From assembly GCF_001499905.1 (NCBI RefSeq), contig NZ_LQIS01000052.1, positions 124,001 to 188,000 on the forward strand: a DNA stretch of 64,000 bases, read 5' to 3'. Positions 8,806 through 16,516 of the stretch are shown piece by piece. The number at the start of each line of letters is the position of its first letter. The stretch's first letter is position 1. The DNA comes from Mycobacterium sp. GA-1285 (GTDB taxonomy: Bacteria; Actinomycetota; Actinomycetes; Mycobacteriales; Mycobacteriaceae). The notes beneath the pieces are model-generated. The model worked only from the letters and a program-made list of their open reading frames with translations. It was not told the origin of the DNA and searched no databases. The translations under genes were made by a program, and so were the position numbers.

Positions 8806-10332
8806 GTGCAGACCACGGCCAGCTTGGCGATCACCACCTCGCGTGAGGATTTCCGCGCGCTAGCCGCCGAGCACCGCGTTGTGCCGGTGACCCGCAAGGT
8901 GCTCGCCGACAGCGAAACGCCGTTGTCGGCGTACCGCAAACTGGCCGCCAACCGGCCGGGGACGTTCCTGCTGGAATCGGCGGAGAACGGCCGTTCGTGG
9001 TCGCGCTGGTCGTTCATCGGCGCCGGTGCACCGTCGGCACTCACCGTCCGCGACGGTCAGGCGGTGTGGCTGGGCACGACGCCGCAGGACGCACCGCAGG
9101 GCGGCGATCCGCTGGAGGCGCTGCGCGCAACGCTGGAACTTCTCAAGACCGAGCCGCTGCCGGGCCTTCCGCCGCTGTCGAGCGGGCTCGTCGGGTTCTT
9201 CGCCTACGACATGGTCCGGCGCCTGGAGAAGCTTCCGACGTTAGCCGTCGACGATCTCGGCCTGCCGGACATGCTGCTGCTGTTGGCCACCGACATCGCG
9301 GCGGTCGACCACCACGAGGGCACGATCACGCTGATCGCCAACGCCGTCAACTGGAACGGCACCGACGAGCGGGTGGATTGGGCCTACGACGACGCGGTGG
9401 CCCGGCTCGACGTGATGACCGCTGCGCTCGGTGCGCACCTGCCGTCGGCGGTGGCGACGTTCAGCCGACCCGAGCCGTTGCACCGCGCTCAGCGCACGCT
9501 CGAGGAGTACGAGGCCATCGTCGAGAAACTGGTGCGCGACATCGAGGCCGGCGAGGCGTTCCAGGTGGTGCCCTCGCAGCGCTTCGAGATGGAAACCGAG
9601 GCCGATCCGCTCGACGTGTACCGCATGCTGCGAGTGACCAATCCCAGCCCGTACATGTATCTGCTCAACGTGCCGAACGCCGCGGGCGGACCGGACTTCT
9701 CGGTCGTCGGCTCCAGTCCGGAGGCGCTGGTGACGGTCAAGGACGGTCGGGCCACGACGCATCCGATCGCGGGCACGCGGTGGCGTGGCGCGACCGAGGA
9801 AGAAGACCTGCTGCTCGAGAAGGAATTGCAGGCCGACGAGAAGGAACGCGCCGAGCATCTGATGCTCGTCGATCTCGGCCGCAACGATCTGGGCCGCGTC
9901 TGCCGACCCGGCACCGTGCGTGTCGAGGACTACAGCCACATCGAGCGCTACAGCCACGTCATGCACCTGGTGTCGACGGTGACGGGCGTGCTGGCCGAGG
10001 GCAAGACCGCACTGGACGCCGTGACCGCATGTTTTCCGGCCGGCACGCTGTCGGGCGCTCCGAAGGTCCGCGCGATGGAGCTGATCGAGGAGGTCGAGAA
10101 GACGCGGCGCGGCCTATACGGCGGGGTGCTGGGTTATCTCGACTTCGCGGGCAACGCCGACTTCGCGATCGCCATCCGCACCGCCCTGATGCGCAACGGC
10201 ACCGCGTACGTGCAGGCGGGCGGCGGCGTCGTCGCAGATTCGAACGGGCGCTACGAGTACACCGAGGCGGCCAACAAGGCTCGCGCGGTGCTCAACGCGA
10301 TCGCCGCCGCCGAGACGCTGACCGAGCCGTGA
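8806..10332 (+). CDS. trpE: Anthranilate synthase component I
   Basis: TrpE makes anthranilate from chorismate with ammonia from TrpG, which is not in this window. The 508-residue protein has the LLES tryptophan-feedback motif in GTFLLESAENGRSW near residue 52. Chorismate-binding motifs follow: PIAGTRWRG, LMLVDLGRNDLGRVC, CFPAGTLSGAPKVRAM and YVQAGGGVVADS. The GTG start at 8806 agrees with mycobacterial homologues. I looked for a trp leader peptide or attenuator in the 173 bases upstream and found none. The next gene overlaps by 4 bases. Confidence 0.95.
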   Translation: MQTTASLAITTSREDFRALAAEHRVVPVTRKVLADSETPLSAYRKLAANRPGTFLLESAENGRSWSRWSFIGAGAPSALTVRDGQAVWLGTTPQDAPQGGDPLEALRATLELLKTEPLPGLPPLSSGLVGFFAYDMVRRLEKLPTLAVDDLGLPDMLLLLATDIAAVDHHEGTITLIANAVNWNGTDERVDWAYDDAVARLDVMTAALGAHLPSAVATFSRPEPLHRAQRTLEEYEAIVEKLVRDIEAGEAFQVVPSQRFEMETEADPLDVYRMLRVTNPSPYMYLLNVPNAAGGPDFSVVGSSPEALVTVKDGRATTHPIAGTRWRGATEEEDLLLEKELQADEKERAEHLMLVDLGRNDLGRVCRPGTVRVEDYSHIERYSHVMHLVSTVTGVLAEGKTALDAVTACFPAGTLSGAPKVRAMELIEEVEKTRRGLYGGVLGYLDFAGNADFAIAIRTALMRNGTAYVQAGGGVVADSNGRYEYTEAANKARAVLNAIAAAETLTEP

Positions 10333-10922
10333 TCAGGGTCGCCCAGCTCGGTCTCGTGCTCGCCGCGGCAGCGCTGTGGGTGGCGTCGCGGATGACCTGG
10401 GTCGAGGTGACCTCGTTCGACGGTCTCGGCGAGCCGAAGACGGTCGCGCTGTCCGGCGCCTCCTGGTCGACGGCTCTGATTCCACTGGCGGTGCTCCTGC
10501 TGGCCGCAGCCGTCGCCGCCCTGGCGGTGCGTGGGTGGCCGCTTCGGCTGCTGGCCGTGCTGGTCGCCGCCGCCAGCGCCGGGACCGCTTATCTGGCCAT
10601 CAGCCTGTGGGTCATCCAGGACGTGGCGGTACGCGCCTCACACATCGCGGGGACGCCCGTGGCTGATGTGGTCGGTACACAGCGGCACTACGTGGGAGCG
10701 GTGATCACCGTGATCGCTTCGGTCATGGCGCTGGCCTGTGCGGTGCTGTTGATGCGGTCGGCGGCACGTGAGCGCCCCGGTGCGGCCCGATACTCGCGAC
10801 GCGCCGTCGTGCAGTCCGACGAACCCGCAGGCGAGATGTCCGAGCGGGCGATCTGGGACGCCCTCGACGCGGGCGCCGATCCAACGCAGGATGCGGTCGA
10901 TCCGGACAACAAGGGCCGGTGA
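10329..10922 (+). CDS. Trp biosynthesis-associated membrane protein (TIGR02234 family)
   Basis: A 197-residue integral membrane protein starting at a GTG that overlaps the trpE stop (GTGA). Four hydrophobic segments are visible: near the N-terminus (VAQLGLVLAAAALWVASR), around residues 45-63, 66-90, and 118-140. A charged C-terminal tail of about 50 residues follows. The family (Rv1610 in M. tuberculosis) is found almost only between trpE and trpC in actinobacteria. No biochemical role is known to me; the constant linkage suggests a membrane function tied to tryptophan supply. Confidence 0.85.
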   Translation: MIRVAQLGLVLAAAALWVASRMTWVEVTSFDGLGEPKTVALSGASWSTALIPLAVLLLAAAVAALAVRGWPLRLLAVLVAAASAGTAYLAISLWVIQDVAVRASHIAGTPVADVVGTQRHYVGAVITVIASVMALACAVLLMRSAARERPGAARYSRRAVVQSDEPAGEMSERAIWDALDAGADPTQDAVDPDNKGR

Positions 10923-10999
10923 TCGGCGATGCTGTGGTGGCGGCTACCCTTCGTGGTTGAAGATCGTTCGGTGTTCTCGGGGGAAGGGAAGCGGCACTC

Positions 11000-11818
11000 A
11001 TGAGTTCGGCGACGGTACTCGACTCGATAATCGAGGGAGTACGAGCCGACGTCGCCGCCCGCGAAGCCGTCATCCCGCTCGCCGACATCAAAGCCAGGGC
11101 CAAGGACGCTCCACCCCCGCTGAACGTGATGGCCGCGCTGCGCGCGCCGGGAATCGCGGTGATCGCCGAGGTGAAGCGTGCGAGTCCGTCCCGCGGTGAA
11201 CTGGCTCCCATCGGAGACCCCGCCGAACTGGCGAGCGCCTACGAGAGCGGTGGTGCGCGCATCATCAGCGTGCTCACCGAGCAGCGTCGCTTCAACGGGT
11301 CGCTCGACGATTTGGACGCGGTGCGCGCGGCGGTGTCAATTCCGGTGTTGCGCAAAGACTTCATCATCCGGCCGTACCAAATTCACGAGGCCCGCGCCCA
11401 CGGCGCGGACATGCTGTTGCTCATCGTCGCGGCGTTGGAGCAACCGGTGCTGGAGTCACTGCTGGAGCGCACCGAGTCGCTGGGCATGACCGCTCTGGTC
11501 GAGGTGCACACCGAGGAGGAGGCCGACCGTGCGCTCTCGGCCGGCGCCACGGTAATCGGTGTGAACGCACGCGATCTCAAGACGTTGAGGGTCGACCGGG
11601 ATTGCTTCGCGCGGATCGCTCCGGGATTGCCGACCGACGTCATCCGCGTCGCGGAGTCGGGAGTTCGCGGCACCGCCGATCTGCTGGCATACGCCGGTGC
11701 GGGCGCCGACGCGGTGCTCGTCGGCGAGGGTCTGGTCACCAGCGGTGATCCGCGCAGCGCAGTCGCCGATCTGGTCACCGCAGGCACCCATCCGTCGTGC
11801 CCGAAACCCGCGCGTTGA
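11000..11818 (+). CDS. trpC: Indole-3-glycerol phosphate synthase
   Basis: A (beta/alpha)8 barrel of 272 residues that converts CdRP to indole-3-glycerol phosphate. Conserved parts in order: VIAEVKRASPSRGEL with the catalytic lysine and phosphate region, FNGSLDDLDAVR, VLRKDFIIRPYQIHEA with the second lysine, GVNARDLKTL, and VAESGVRG. It is not fused to TrpF, so the PRA isomerase step must come from PriA. A GGGGGAAGGGAAG stretch 10-20 bases upstream serves as the ribosome site. trpB starts 3 bases after the stop. Confidence 0.95.
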   Translation: MSSATVLDSIIEGVRADVAAREAVIPLADIKARAKDAPPPLNVMAALRAPGIAVIAEVKRASPSRGELAPIGDPAELASAYESGGARIISVLTEQRRFNGSLDDLDAVRAAVSIPVLRKDFIIRPYQIHEARAHGADMLLLIVAALEQPVLESLLERTESLGMTALVEVHTEEEADRALSAGATVIGVNARDLKTLRVDRDCFARIAPGLPTDVIRVAESGVRGTADLLAYAGAGADAVLVGEGLVTSGDPRSAVADLVTAGTHPSCPKPAR

Positions 11819-11821
11819 GAA

Positions 11822-13081
11822 GTGGCCGATCTCGCCGGGCCTGAGCTGCCCCGTTCCAGCGCAGCTGTAGCCGAACCCACCGCCCACGACCCGGACGGAC
11901 GTGGCCACTTCGGCGTCTACGGCGGGAGATTCGTCGCCGAGGCGCTGATGGCTGTCATCGAGGAGGTCACCGCCGCCTACGAGAAGGCGCGCGGGGATCA
12001 GACCTTTCTCGACGAGTTGGATCGGCTACAGCGGCACTACAGTGGACGGCCTTCACCGTTGTACGAAGCCGAACGGTTGTCCGAGCATGCGGGCGGTGCG
12101 CGGGTCTTTCTGAAGCGAGAAGACCTCAACCACACCGGATCCCACAAGATCAACAACGTCCTCGGCCAGGCCTTGTTGGCCAGGCAGATGGGCAAAACCC
12201 GCGTGATCGCCGAGACCGGCGCGGGGCAGCACGGTGTGGCGACCGCGACGGCGTGCGCGCTGCTCGGCCTGGAGTGCGTCATCTACATGGGTGCCGTCGA
12301 CACGGCGCGCCAGGCCCTCAACGTGGCGCGCATGCGCCTCCTGGGAGCGACGGTGGTGTCGGTCGAGGCGGGCTCGAAGACATTGAAGGACGCGATAAAC
12401 GAAGCCTTTCGCGACTGGGTCACCAACGCCGACAACACGTATTACTGCTTCGGCACGGCCGCCGGTCCGCACCCGTTTCCCACAATGGTGCGCGACTTCC
12501 AGCGGGTGATCGGGCTCGAGGCACGCGCACAGATTCAGGACCAGGCCGGCCGGCTGCCCGATGCGGTGACGGCCTGTGTCGGCGGCGGGTCGAACGCGAT
12601 AGGGATCTTCCACGCGTTCATCGACGACCCCAATGTGCGGCTGGTGGGTTACGAGGCCGCCGGTGACGGCGTCGAAACCGGTCGTCATGCAGCGACTTTC
12701 ACCGGTGGATCGCCCGGCGCGTTCCAGGGCTCGTTCTCGTACCTGTTGCAGGACGAGGACGGTCAGACCATCGAATCACACTCTATTTCAGCGGGTTTGG
12801 ATTATCCGGGCGTCGGGCCTGAGCACGCGTTCCTCAAGGACACCGGCCGCGCAGAGTATCGGCCGATCACCGACACCGAGGCGATGGACGCGTTCTCGTT
12901 GCTCTGTCGCACGGAGGGGATCATTCCGGCGATCGAGTCCGCGCACGGTCTGGCGGGTGCTTTGCAGCTGGGCCGGGAACTCGGGCCGGGGGCGATCGTG
13001 CTGGTGAACCTGTCCGGACGTGGCGACAAGGACGTCGAGACGGCGGCGAAATGGTTCGGCTTGCTGGACGGTGCGCCATGA
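11822..13081 (+). CDS. trpB: Tryptophan synthase beta chain
   Basis: PLP enzyme of 419 residues that joins indole from TrpA with serine. The PLP lysine is in NHTGSHKINNVLGQ, the catalytic glutamate in IAETGAGQHGVATA, and the phosphate loop in CVGGGSNAIG. The first 25 residues before GRGHFGVYGGRFV are a variable tail as in other mycobacteria. The GTG start lies 3 bases after trpC. trpA overlaps the 3' end by 4 bases, as expected for two subunits of one complex. Confidence 0.95.
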   Translation: MADLAGPELPRSSAAVAEPTAHDPDGRGHFGVYGGRFVAEALMAVIEEVTAAYEKARGDQTFLDELDRLQRHYSGRPSPLYEAERLSEHAGGARVFLKREDLNHTGSHKINNVLGQALLARQMGKTRVIAETGAGQHGVATATACALLGLECVIYMGAVDTARQALNVARMRLLGATVVSVEAGSKTLKDAINEAFRDWVTNADNTYYCFGTAAGPHPFPTMVRDFQRVIGLEARAQIQDQAGRLPDAVTACVGGGSNAIGIFHAFIDDPNVRLVGYEAAGDGVETGRHAATFTGGSPGAFQGSFSYLLQDEDGQTIESHSISAGLDYPGVGPEHAFLKDTGRAEYRPITDTEAMDAFSLLCRTEGIIPAIESAHGLAGALQLGRELGPGAIVLVNLSGRGDKDVETAAKWFGLLDGAP

Positions 13082-13866
13082 GTCGGCTGGCACCGTTGTT
13101 CGACACCTGCCGGAGCGAGGCACGCAGCGCGCTGATCGGCTACCTGCCGACCGGATTTCCCGACGTGCCCACTTCCATCGCGGCGATGAGGGCACTGGTC
13201 GAAAATGGGTGCGACCTCGTGGAAGTCGGCGTGGCGTACTCCGATCCCGGTATGGATGGCCCGACGATCGCGGCCGCGACCGAAGCAGCGCTGCGTGGGG
13301 GGGTACGAGTGCGGGACTCATTGGCCGCCGTCGAGGCGATCACCAATGCCGGCGGCAGGGCCGTGGTGATGACGTACTGGAACCTCGTGTTGCGGTGGGG
13401 AATTGACGCATTCGCTCGGGATTTGGCGTCGGCCGGTGGGCTCGGGATGATCACTCCCGATCTGATTCCTGACGAGGCCGACGAGTGGATCGCGGCCTCG
13501 GAGACCTACGATCTGGACCGCATCTTCCTGGTGGCGCCATCGTCGACACCGAAACGACTGACGATGACGGTGCAGGCATCACGCGGATTCGTCTACGCCG
13601 CATCGACGATGGGCGTGACCGGTGCGCGCGACGAAGTGTCGACGGCCGCCCCTGAACTGGTGCGCCGGGTGAAAGCCGTCTCGGATATCCCCGTCGGCGT
13701 CGGCCTCGGGGTCCGGTCGGGAGAGCAGGCAGCCGAGATCGGCGCCTACGCCGACGGAGTCATCGTAGGATCGGCGTTGGTGTCGGCGTTGCAGAGTGGC
13801 GTCGACGCGGTGGGAACGTTGACAGCCGAGCTCGCTGACGGTGTCAGGCGAAGGGTTACTGCGTGA
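13078..13866 (+). CDS. trpA: Tryptophan synthase alpha chain
   Basis: TrpA splits indole-3-glycerol phosphate to indole and glyceraldehyde 3-phosphate and tunnels indole to TrpB. In the 262-residue product the catalytic acids Glu49 and Asp60 are present in VEVGVAYSDPGMDGP. Phosphate loops are seen in YAASTMGVTGAR and VGLGVRSGEQA. Residue 53 in loop 2 is Ala where E. coli and M. tuberculosis TrpA have Pro (VGVPY/F), a position next to the active site. The ATG at 13078 overlaps the trpB stop (ATGA), which supports this start over an in-frame upstream GTG at 13051. Confidence 0.95.
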   Translation: MSRLAPLFDTCRSEARSALIGYLPTGFPDVPTSIAAMRALVENGCDLVEVGVAYSDPGMDGPTIAAATEAALRGGVRVRDSLAAVEAITNAGGRAVVMTYWNLVLRWGIDAFARDLASAGGLGMITPDLIPDEADEWIAASETYDLDRIFLVAPSSTPKRLTMTVQASRGFVYAASTMGVTGARDEVSTAAPELVRRVKAVSDIPVGVGLGVRSGEQAAEIGAYADGVIVGSALVSALQSGVDAVGTLTAELADGVRRRVTA

Positions 13867-16433
13867 CGACGACTGTCTTGGCCGCCATCCCCAGCCCGGC
13901 TCAGGGGGTCTGGCACCTCGGTCCCGTGCCGATCCGGGCATACGCGGTGTGCATCATCGTCGGCATCGTGGTGGCGCTGATCATCGGTGACCGGCGCTGG
14001 GAAGCACGCGGGGGAGAACGCGGGGTCATCTACGACATCGCCTTGTGGGCCGTGCCGTTCGGTTTGATCGGCGGCCGGCTCTACCATGTAGCGACCGACT
14101 GGTGGCGGTACTTCGGGGACAACGGTGCCGGGCTGGCCGGCGTGTTCCGGATCTGGGACGGTGGCCTCGGTATCTGGGGAGCTGTCGCCTTCGGCGCTGT
14201 CGGCGCGTGGATCGCCTGCCGACGCAGAGGCATTCCGCTGCCTGCGTTCGGCGATGCGATAGCGCCGGGAATCATTCTGGCGCAAGGGATCGGCCGCATT
14301 GGCAATTACTTCAACCAGGAGCTGTGGGGCGCCGATACGACGCTGCCCTGGGCGCTGAAGATCTACGAGCGCCGAGACTCGGCCGGCATGATCGACAATC
14401 TCAACGGCGTGTCGACCGGTGAAGTCGTTCACCTCGTCCATCCCACATTTCTCTACGAACTGCTGTGGAACCTGCTGGTTTTCGCGGTTCTGATCTACGT
14501 CGACAGGCGCTTCCAATTCGGCCACGGCCGCTTGTTCGCGTTGTATGTCGCGAGCTACTGCGTGGGCCGGTTCTGGATCGAGCTGCTGAGGGCCGACGAT
14601 GCGACTCTCATTGAAGGTGTGCGGATCAACTCCTTCACGGCGACGTTCGTGTTCATCGGCGCAGTCGTGTACATCATGGCCGCGCCGAAGGGCCGGGAGG
14701 ACCCGGCGACTCTGAAGGGCGCGTCCGAGCCGGAACGGATGACCGTCGAGGAGCTGACCGAGGAACTGGCTGCGGTGGCCTCGACGACAGGGGTGGTCGC
14801 AGCGGCCAAGGCTGCGGGCGCCGACGAAGACGAGCCGTCGGACGCAACCTCGCAAGCGGTGAAGGCCGAGTCGCTCACGGCAGACGTACCGGAGGGCGAG
14901 GATATCTCGGCCGAGGAGCTCGGCGCAGACGTGGCCGGTGTGCCGGCCGACGACCTGGAAGATGCCGAGGCGTTCGCAGCTGAGGGCGATGAGGAGTCGG
15001 CGAAGGAGGCGGAACCCGAGATCGAAGCGGTCGCTGAATCCGAAGCCCTCGCCGAAGAGGTGGACAAGGCGCCTGCCGAGGAGATCGCCAAGGCAGAGGA
15101 GTTCGCCGAAGCCGGTGAGGCCGCCGATGCGGGCGGTGTAGGTGCTGTCGAAGGTGAGGAGGCCAGCGACGCACTGGTCGATGCCGCTGCCGCGCATGAA
15201 TCCGCGGTCGAAGGTGAGGCGGCAGCCAAGGAGTTGGCCGACGAGGCAGCAGCTGTCACCCCACCCATGAAGGGACGGCGTCGGCTGCGGTTCTGGCGGA
15301 AGCGCGGGCGGAAGGACGTCGTCGACGAGCCGGTGGCCGCTCGAGCTGCGGGCGTAAGCAGCGCGGCGGTAGGCGAGGCTACGACCGAAGATGCGGAGGC
15401 GGTCGCTGAGGCCGAGGCGTTGGCTGAGGATGTCGCCGAGGCGCCGGCGGAGGATGCCGGAGCCGATGAGGCGACTGATGCCGGTGAAGCCGCCACAGTC
15501 GGCGGTGCGGTCGAGGGTGAGACCTCAGCGGAAGAATTGGCCGACGAGTCCGAAGCTGAAGCAGGCGAAGCCGAAACCGAGGAGCTGGAGGAGGATGCCG
15601 GAGCCGATGAGGCGACTGATGCCGGTGAAGCCGCCACAGTCGGCGGTGAAGGTGCGGTCGAGGGTGAGACCTCAGCGGAAGAGCTGGCCGACGAGTCCGA
15701 AGCTGAAGCCGACCAAGCCGAAACCGAGGAGCCGGAGCAGGATGCCGGAGCCGATGAGGCGACTGACGCCGGTGAAGCCGCCACAGTCGGTGGCGTAGGT
15801 GCGGTCGAGGGCGAGGAGGCCGGCGACGCCCTCGTTGCGGGCGCCGAGGCACACGAGGCCGCGGTCGAGGGCGAAGCTGCGGCCGAGGAGCTGGCCGTCG
15901 AGGCCGAAGCTGAAGCAGGCGAAGCCGACGAAGCCGAAACCGAGGAGCCGGAGCAGGATGCCGGAGCCGATGAGGCGTCTGATGCCGGTGAAGCCGCCAC
16001 AGTCGGCGGCGTAGGTGCGGTCGAGGCCGAGGCTGAAGCAGGCGAAGCCGACGAAACCGAAACCGAGGAGCCGGCGGAGGATGCCGAAGCCAATGAGGCG
16101 CCTGGTGCCGGTGAGCCCGCCGATGCCGCCGAGAGTGAGGCGGTCGCCGAGGAGCTGGCGGAAGCGGCCGAGGCCCTGGCCGAGGAGTCAACCGACGCGA
16201 CTTCGGAGGGTGCCGAAGCTGAAGGCGATTACACGGAGGGCGAAGAGGCGTCCGAGGCAGGCGAACCCGCCACAGTCGCCGAAGGCGAGTCAACAGCCGA
16301 GGAGCTAGCCGACGACACGGAGGGCGAAGCCAAGGAGTCGACCGAGGCTGCAGCCGATGAGGTCGCAGACATAGCGGAGGATTCGGACGGCGGTCGAGTG
16401 CGCAAATGGCTGCGCCGCCGTCGGAAGCGCTAG
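13863..16433 (+). CDS. lgt: Prolipoprotein diacylglyceryl transferase with a very long acidic repeat tail
   Basis: Residues 1-280 are a standard Lgt, a seven-helix membrane enzyme that moves diacylglyceryl from phosphatidylglycerol to the lipobox cysteine. The family signatures GGRLYHVATDWW and GRIGNYFNQELWG are present, with HPTFLYELLWN and a late GRFWIELLRAD helix. Residues 285-856 form an Ala/Glu/Asp-rich, low-complexity tail with four clear copies of a motif starting DAGADEATDAGEAATVGG (near residues 531, 578, 627 and 699). A basic island GRRRLRFWRKRGRK near residue 467 and a basic end RVRKWLRRRRKR interrupt the acidity. M. tuberculosis Lgt has a shorter tail. The GTG start overlaps trpA by 4 bases, so lgt is cotranscribed with trp. 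Confidence 0.92.
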   Translation: MTTTVLAAIPSPAQGVWHLGPVPIRAYAVCIIVGIVVALIIGDRRWEARGGERGVIYDIALWAVPFGLIGGRLYHVATDWWRYFGDNGAGLAGVFRIWDGGLGIWGAVAFGAVGAWIACRRRGIPLPAFGDAIAPGIILAQGIGRIGNYFNQELWGADTTLPWALKIYERRDSAGMIDNLNGVSTGEVVHLVHPTFLYELLWNLLVFAVLIYVDRRFQFGHGRLFALYVASYCVGRFWIELLRADDATLIEGVRINSFTATFVFIGAVVYIMAAPKGREDPATLKGASEPERMTVEELTEELAAVASTTGVVAAAKAAGADEDEPSDATSQAVKAESLTADVPEGEDISAEELGADVAGVPADDLEDAEAFAAEGDEESAKEAEPEIEAVAESEALAEEVDKAPAEEIAKAEEFAEAGEAADAGGVGAVEGEEASDALVDAAAAHESAVEGEAAAKELADEAAAVTPPMKGRRRLRFWRKRGRKDVVDEPVAARAAGVSSAAVGEATTEDAEAVAEAEALAEDVAEAPAEDAGADEATDAGEAATVGGAVEGETSAEELADESEAEAGEAETEELEEDAGADEATDAGEAATVGGEGAVEGETSAEELADESEAEADQAETEEPEQDAGADEATDAGEAATVGGVGAVEGEEAGDALVAGAEAHEAAVEGEAAAEELAVEAEAEAGEADEAETEEPEQDAGADEASDAGEAATVGGVGAVEAEAEAGEADETETEEPAEDAEANEAPGAGEPADAAESEAVAEELAEAAEALAEESTDATSEGAEAEGDYTEGEEASEAGEPATVAEGESTAEELADDTEGEAKESTEAAADEVADIAEDSDGGRVRKWLRRRRKR
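15450..16100 (+). repeat. In-frame direct repeats inside the lgt tail
   Basis: Four near-identical units begin at about 15450, 15591, 15738 and 15954, with spacings of 141, 147 and 216 bases, all multiples of three. Each starts with GAG/CAG followed by GATGCCGGAGCCGATGA. A degenerate fifth unit begins near 16078. The units encode an acidic motif and keep the frame, so copy number could change by recombination or slippage without breaking lgt. Confidence 0.85.
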
Positions 16434-16473
16434 ACACTTCTCGGGGTTCTCCACAGCCGACGTTCGAATGGTG

Positions 16474-16501
16474 TTGTCGTGTCAGAGTGTTCGAGTATCG
16501 T
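16474..16501 (+). promoter_or_regulatory. Candidate promoter of the DUF222/HNH gene
   Basis: TTGTCG at 16474-16479 (4 of 6 to TTGACA) and TATCGT at 16496-16501 (matches TAnnnT) are separated by 16 bases. The -10 box ends 7 bases before the ATG at 16509, the spacing of leaderless mycobacterial transcripts. Confidence 0.5.
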
Positions 16502-16516
16502 CGAACTCATGTTCGA
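16501..16516. promoter_or_regulatory. LexA-binding SOS box
   Basis: TCGAACTCATGTTCGA is an exact match to the mycobacterial SOS consensus TCGAAC-N4-GTTCGA. It covers the end of the proposed -10 box, the expected transcription start and the ATG at 16509 of the HNH gene. LexA bound here would block initiation, so the gene should be switched on by DNA damage. Confidence 0.8.

Noticed and set aside
14555..16093. 512-codon Ala/Ser/Pro-rich minus-strand open frame opposite lgt
   Set aside because: It is the reverse reading of the acidic repeat tail; low complexity, no ribosome site, and the plus frame is anchored by the Lgt domain.
15450..16100. Repeats that might suggest a CRISPR-like array
   Set aside because: Unit length and spacing are uneven, all are multiples of three, and they lie in frame inside lgt; no cas genes are nearby.
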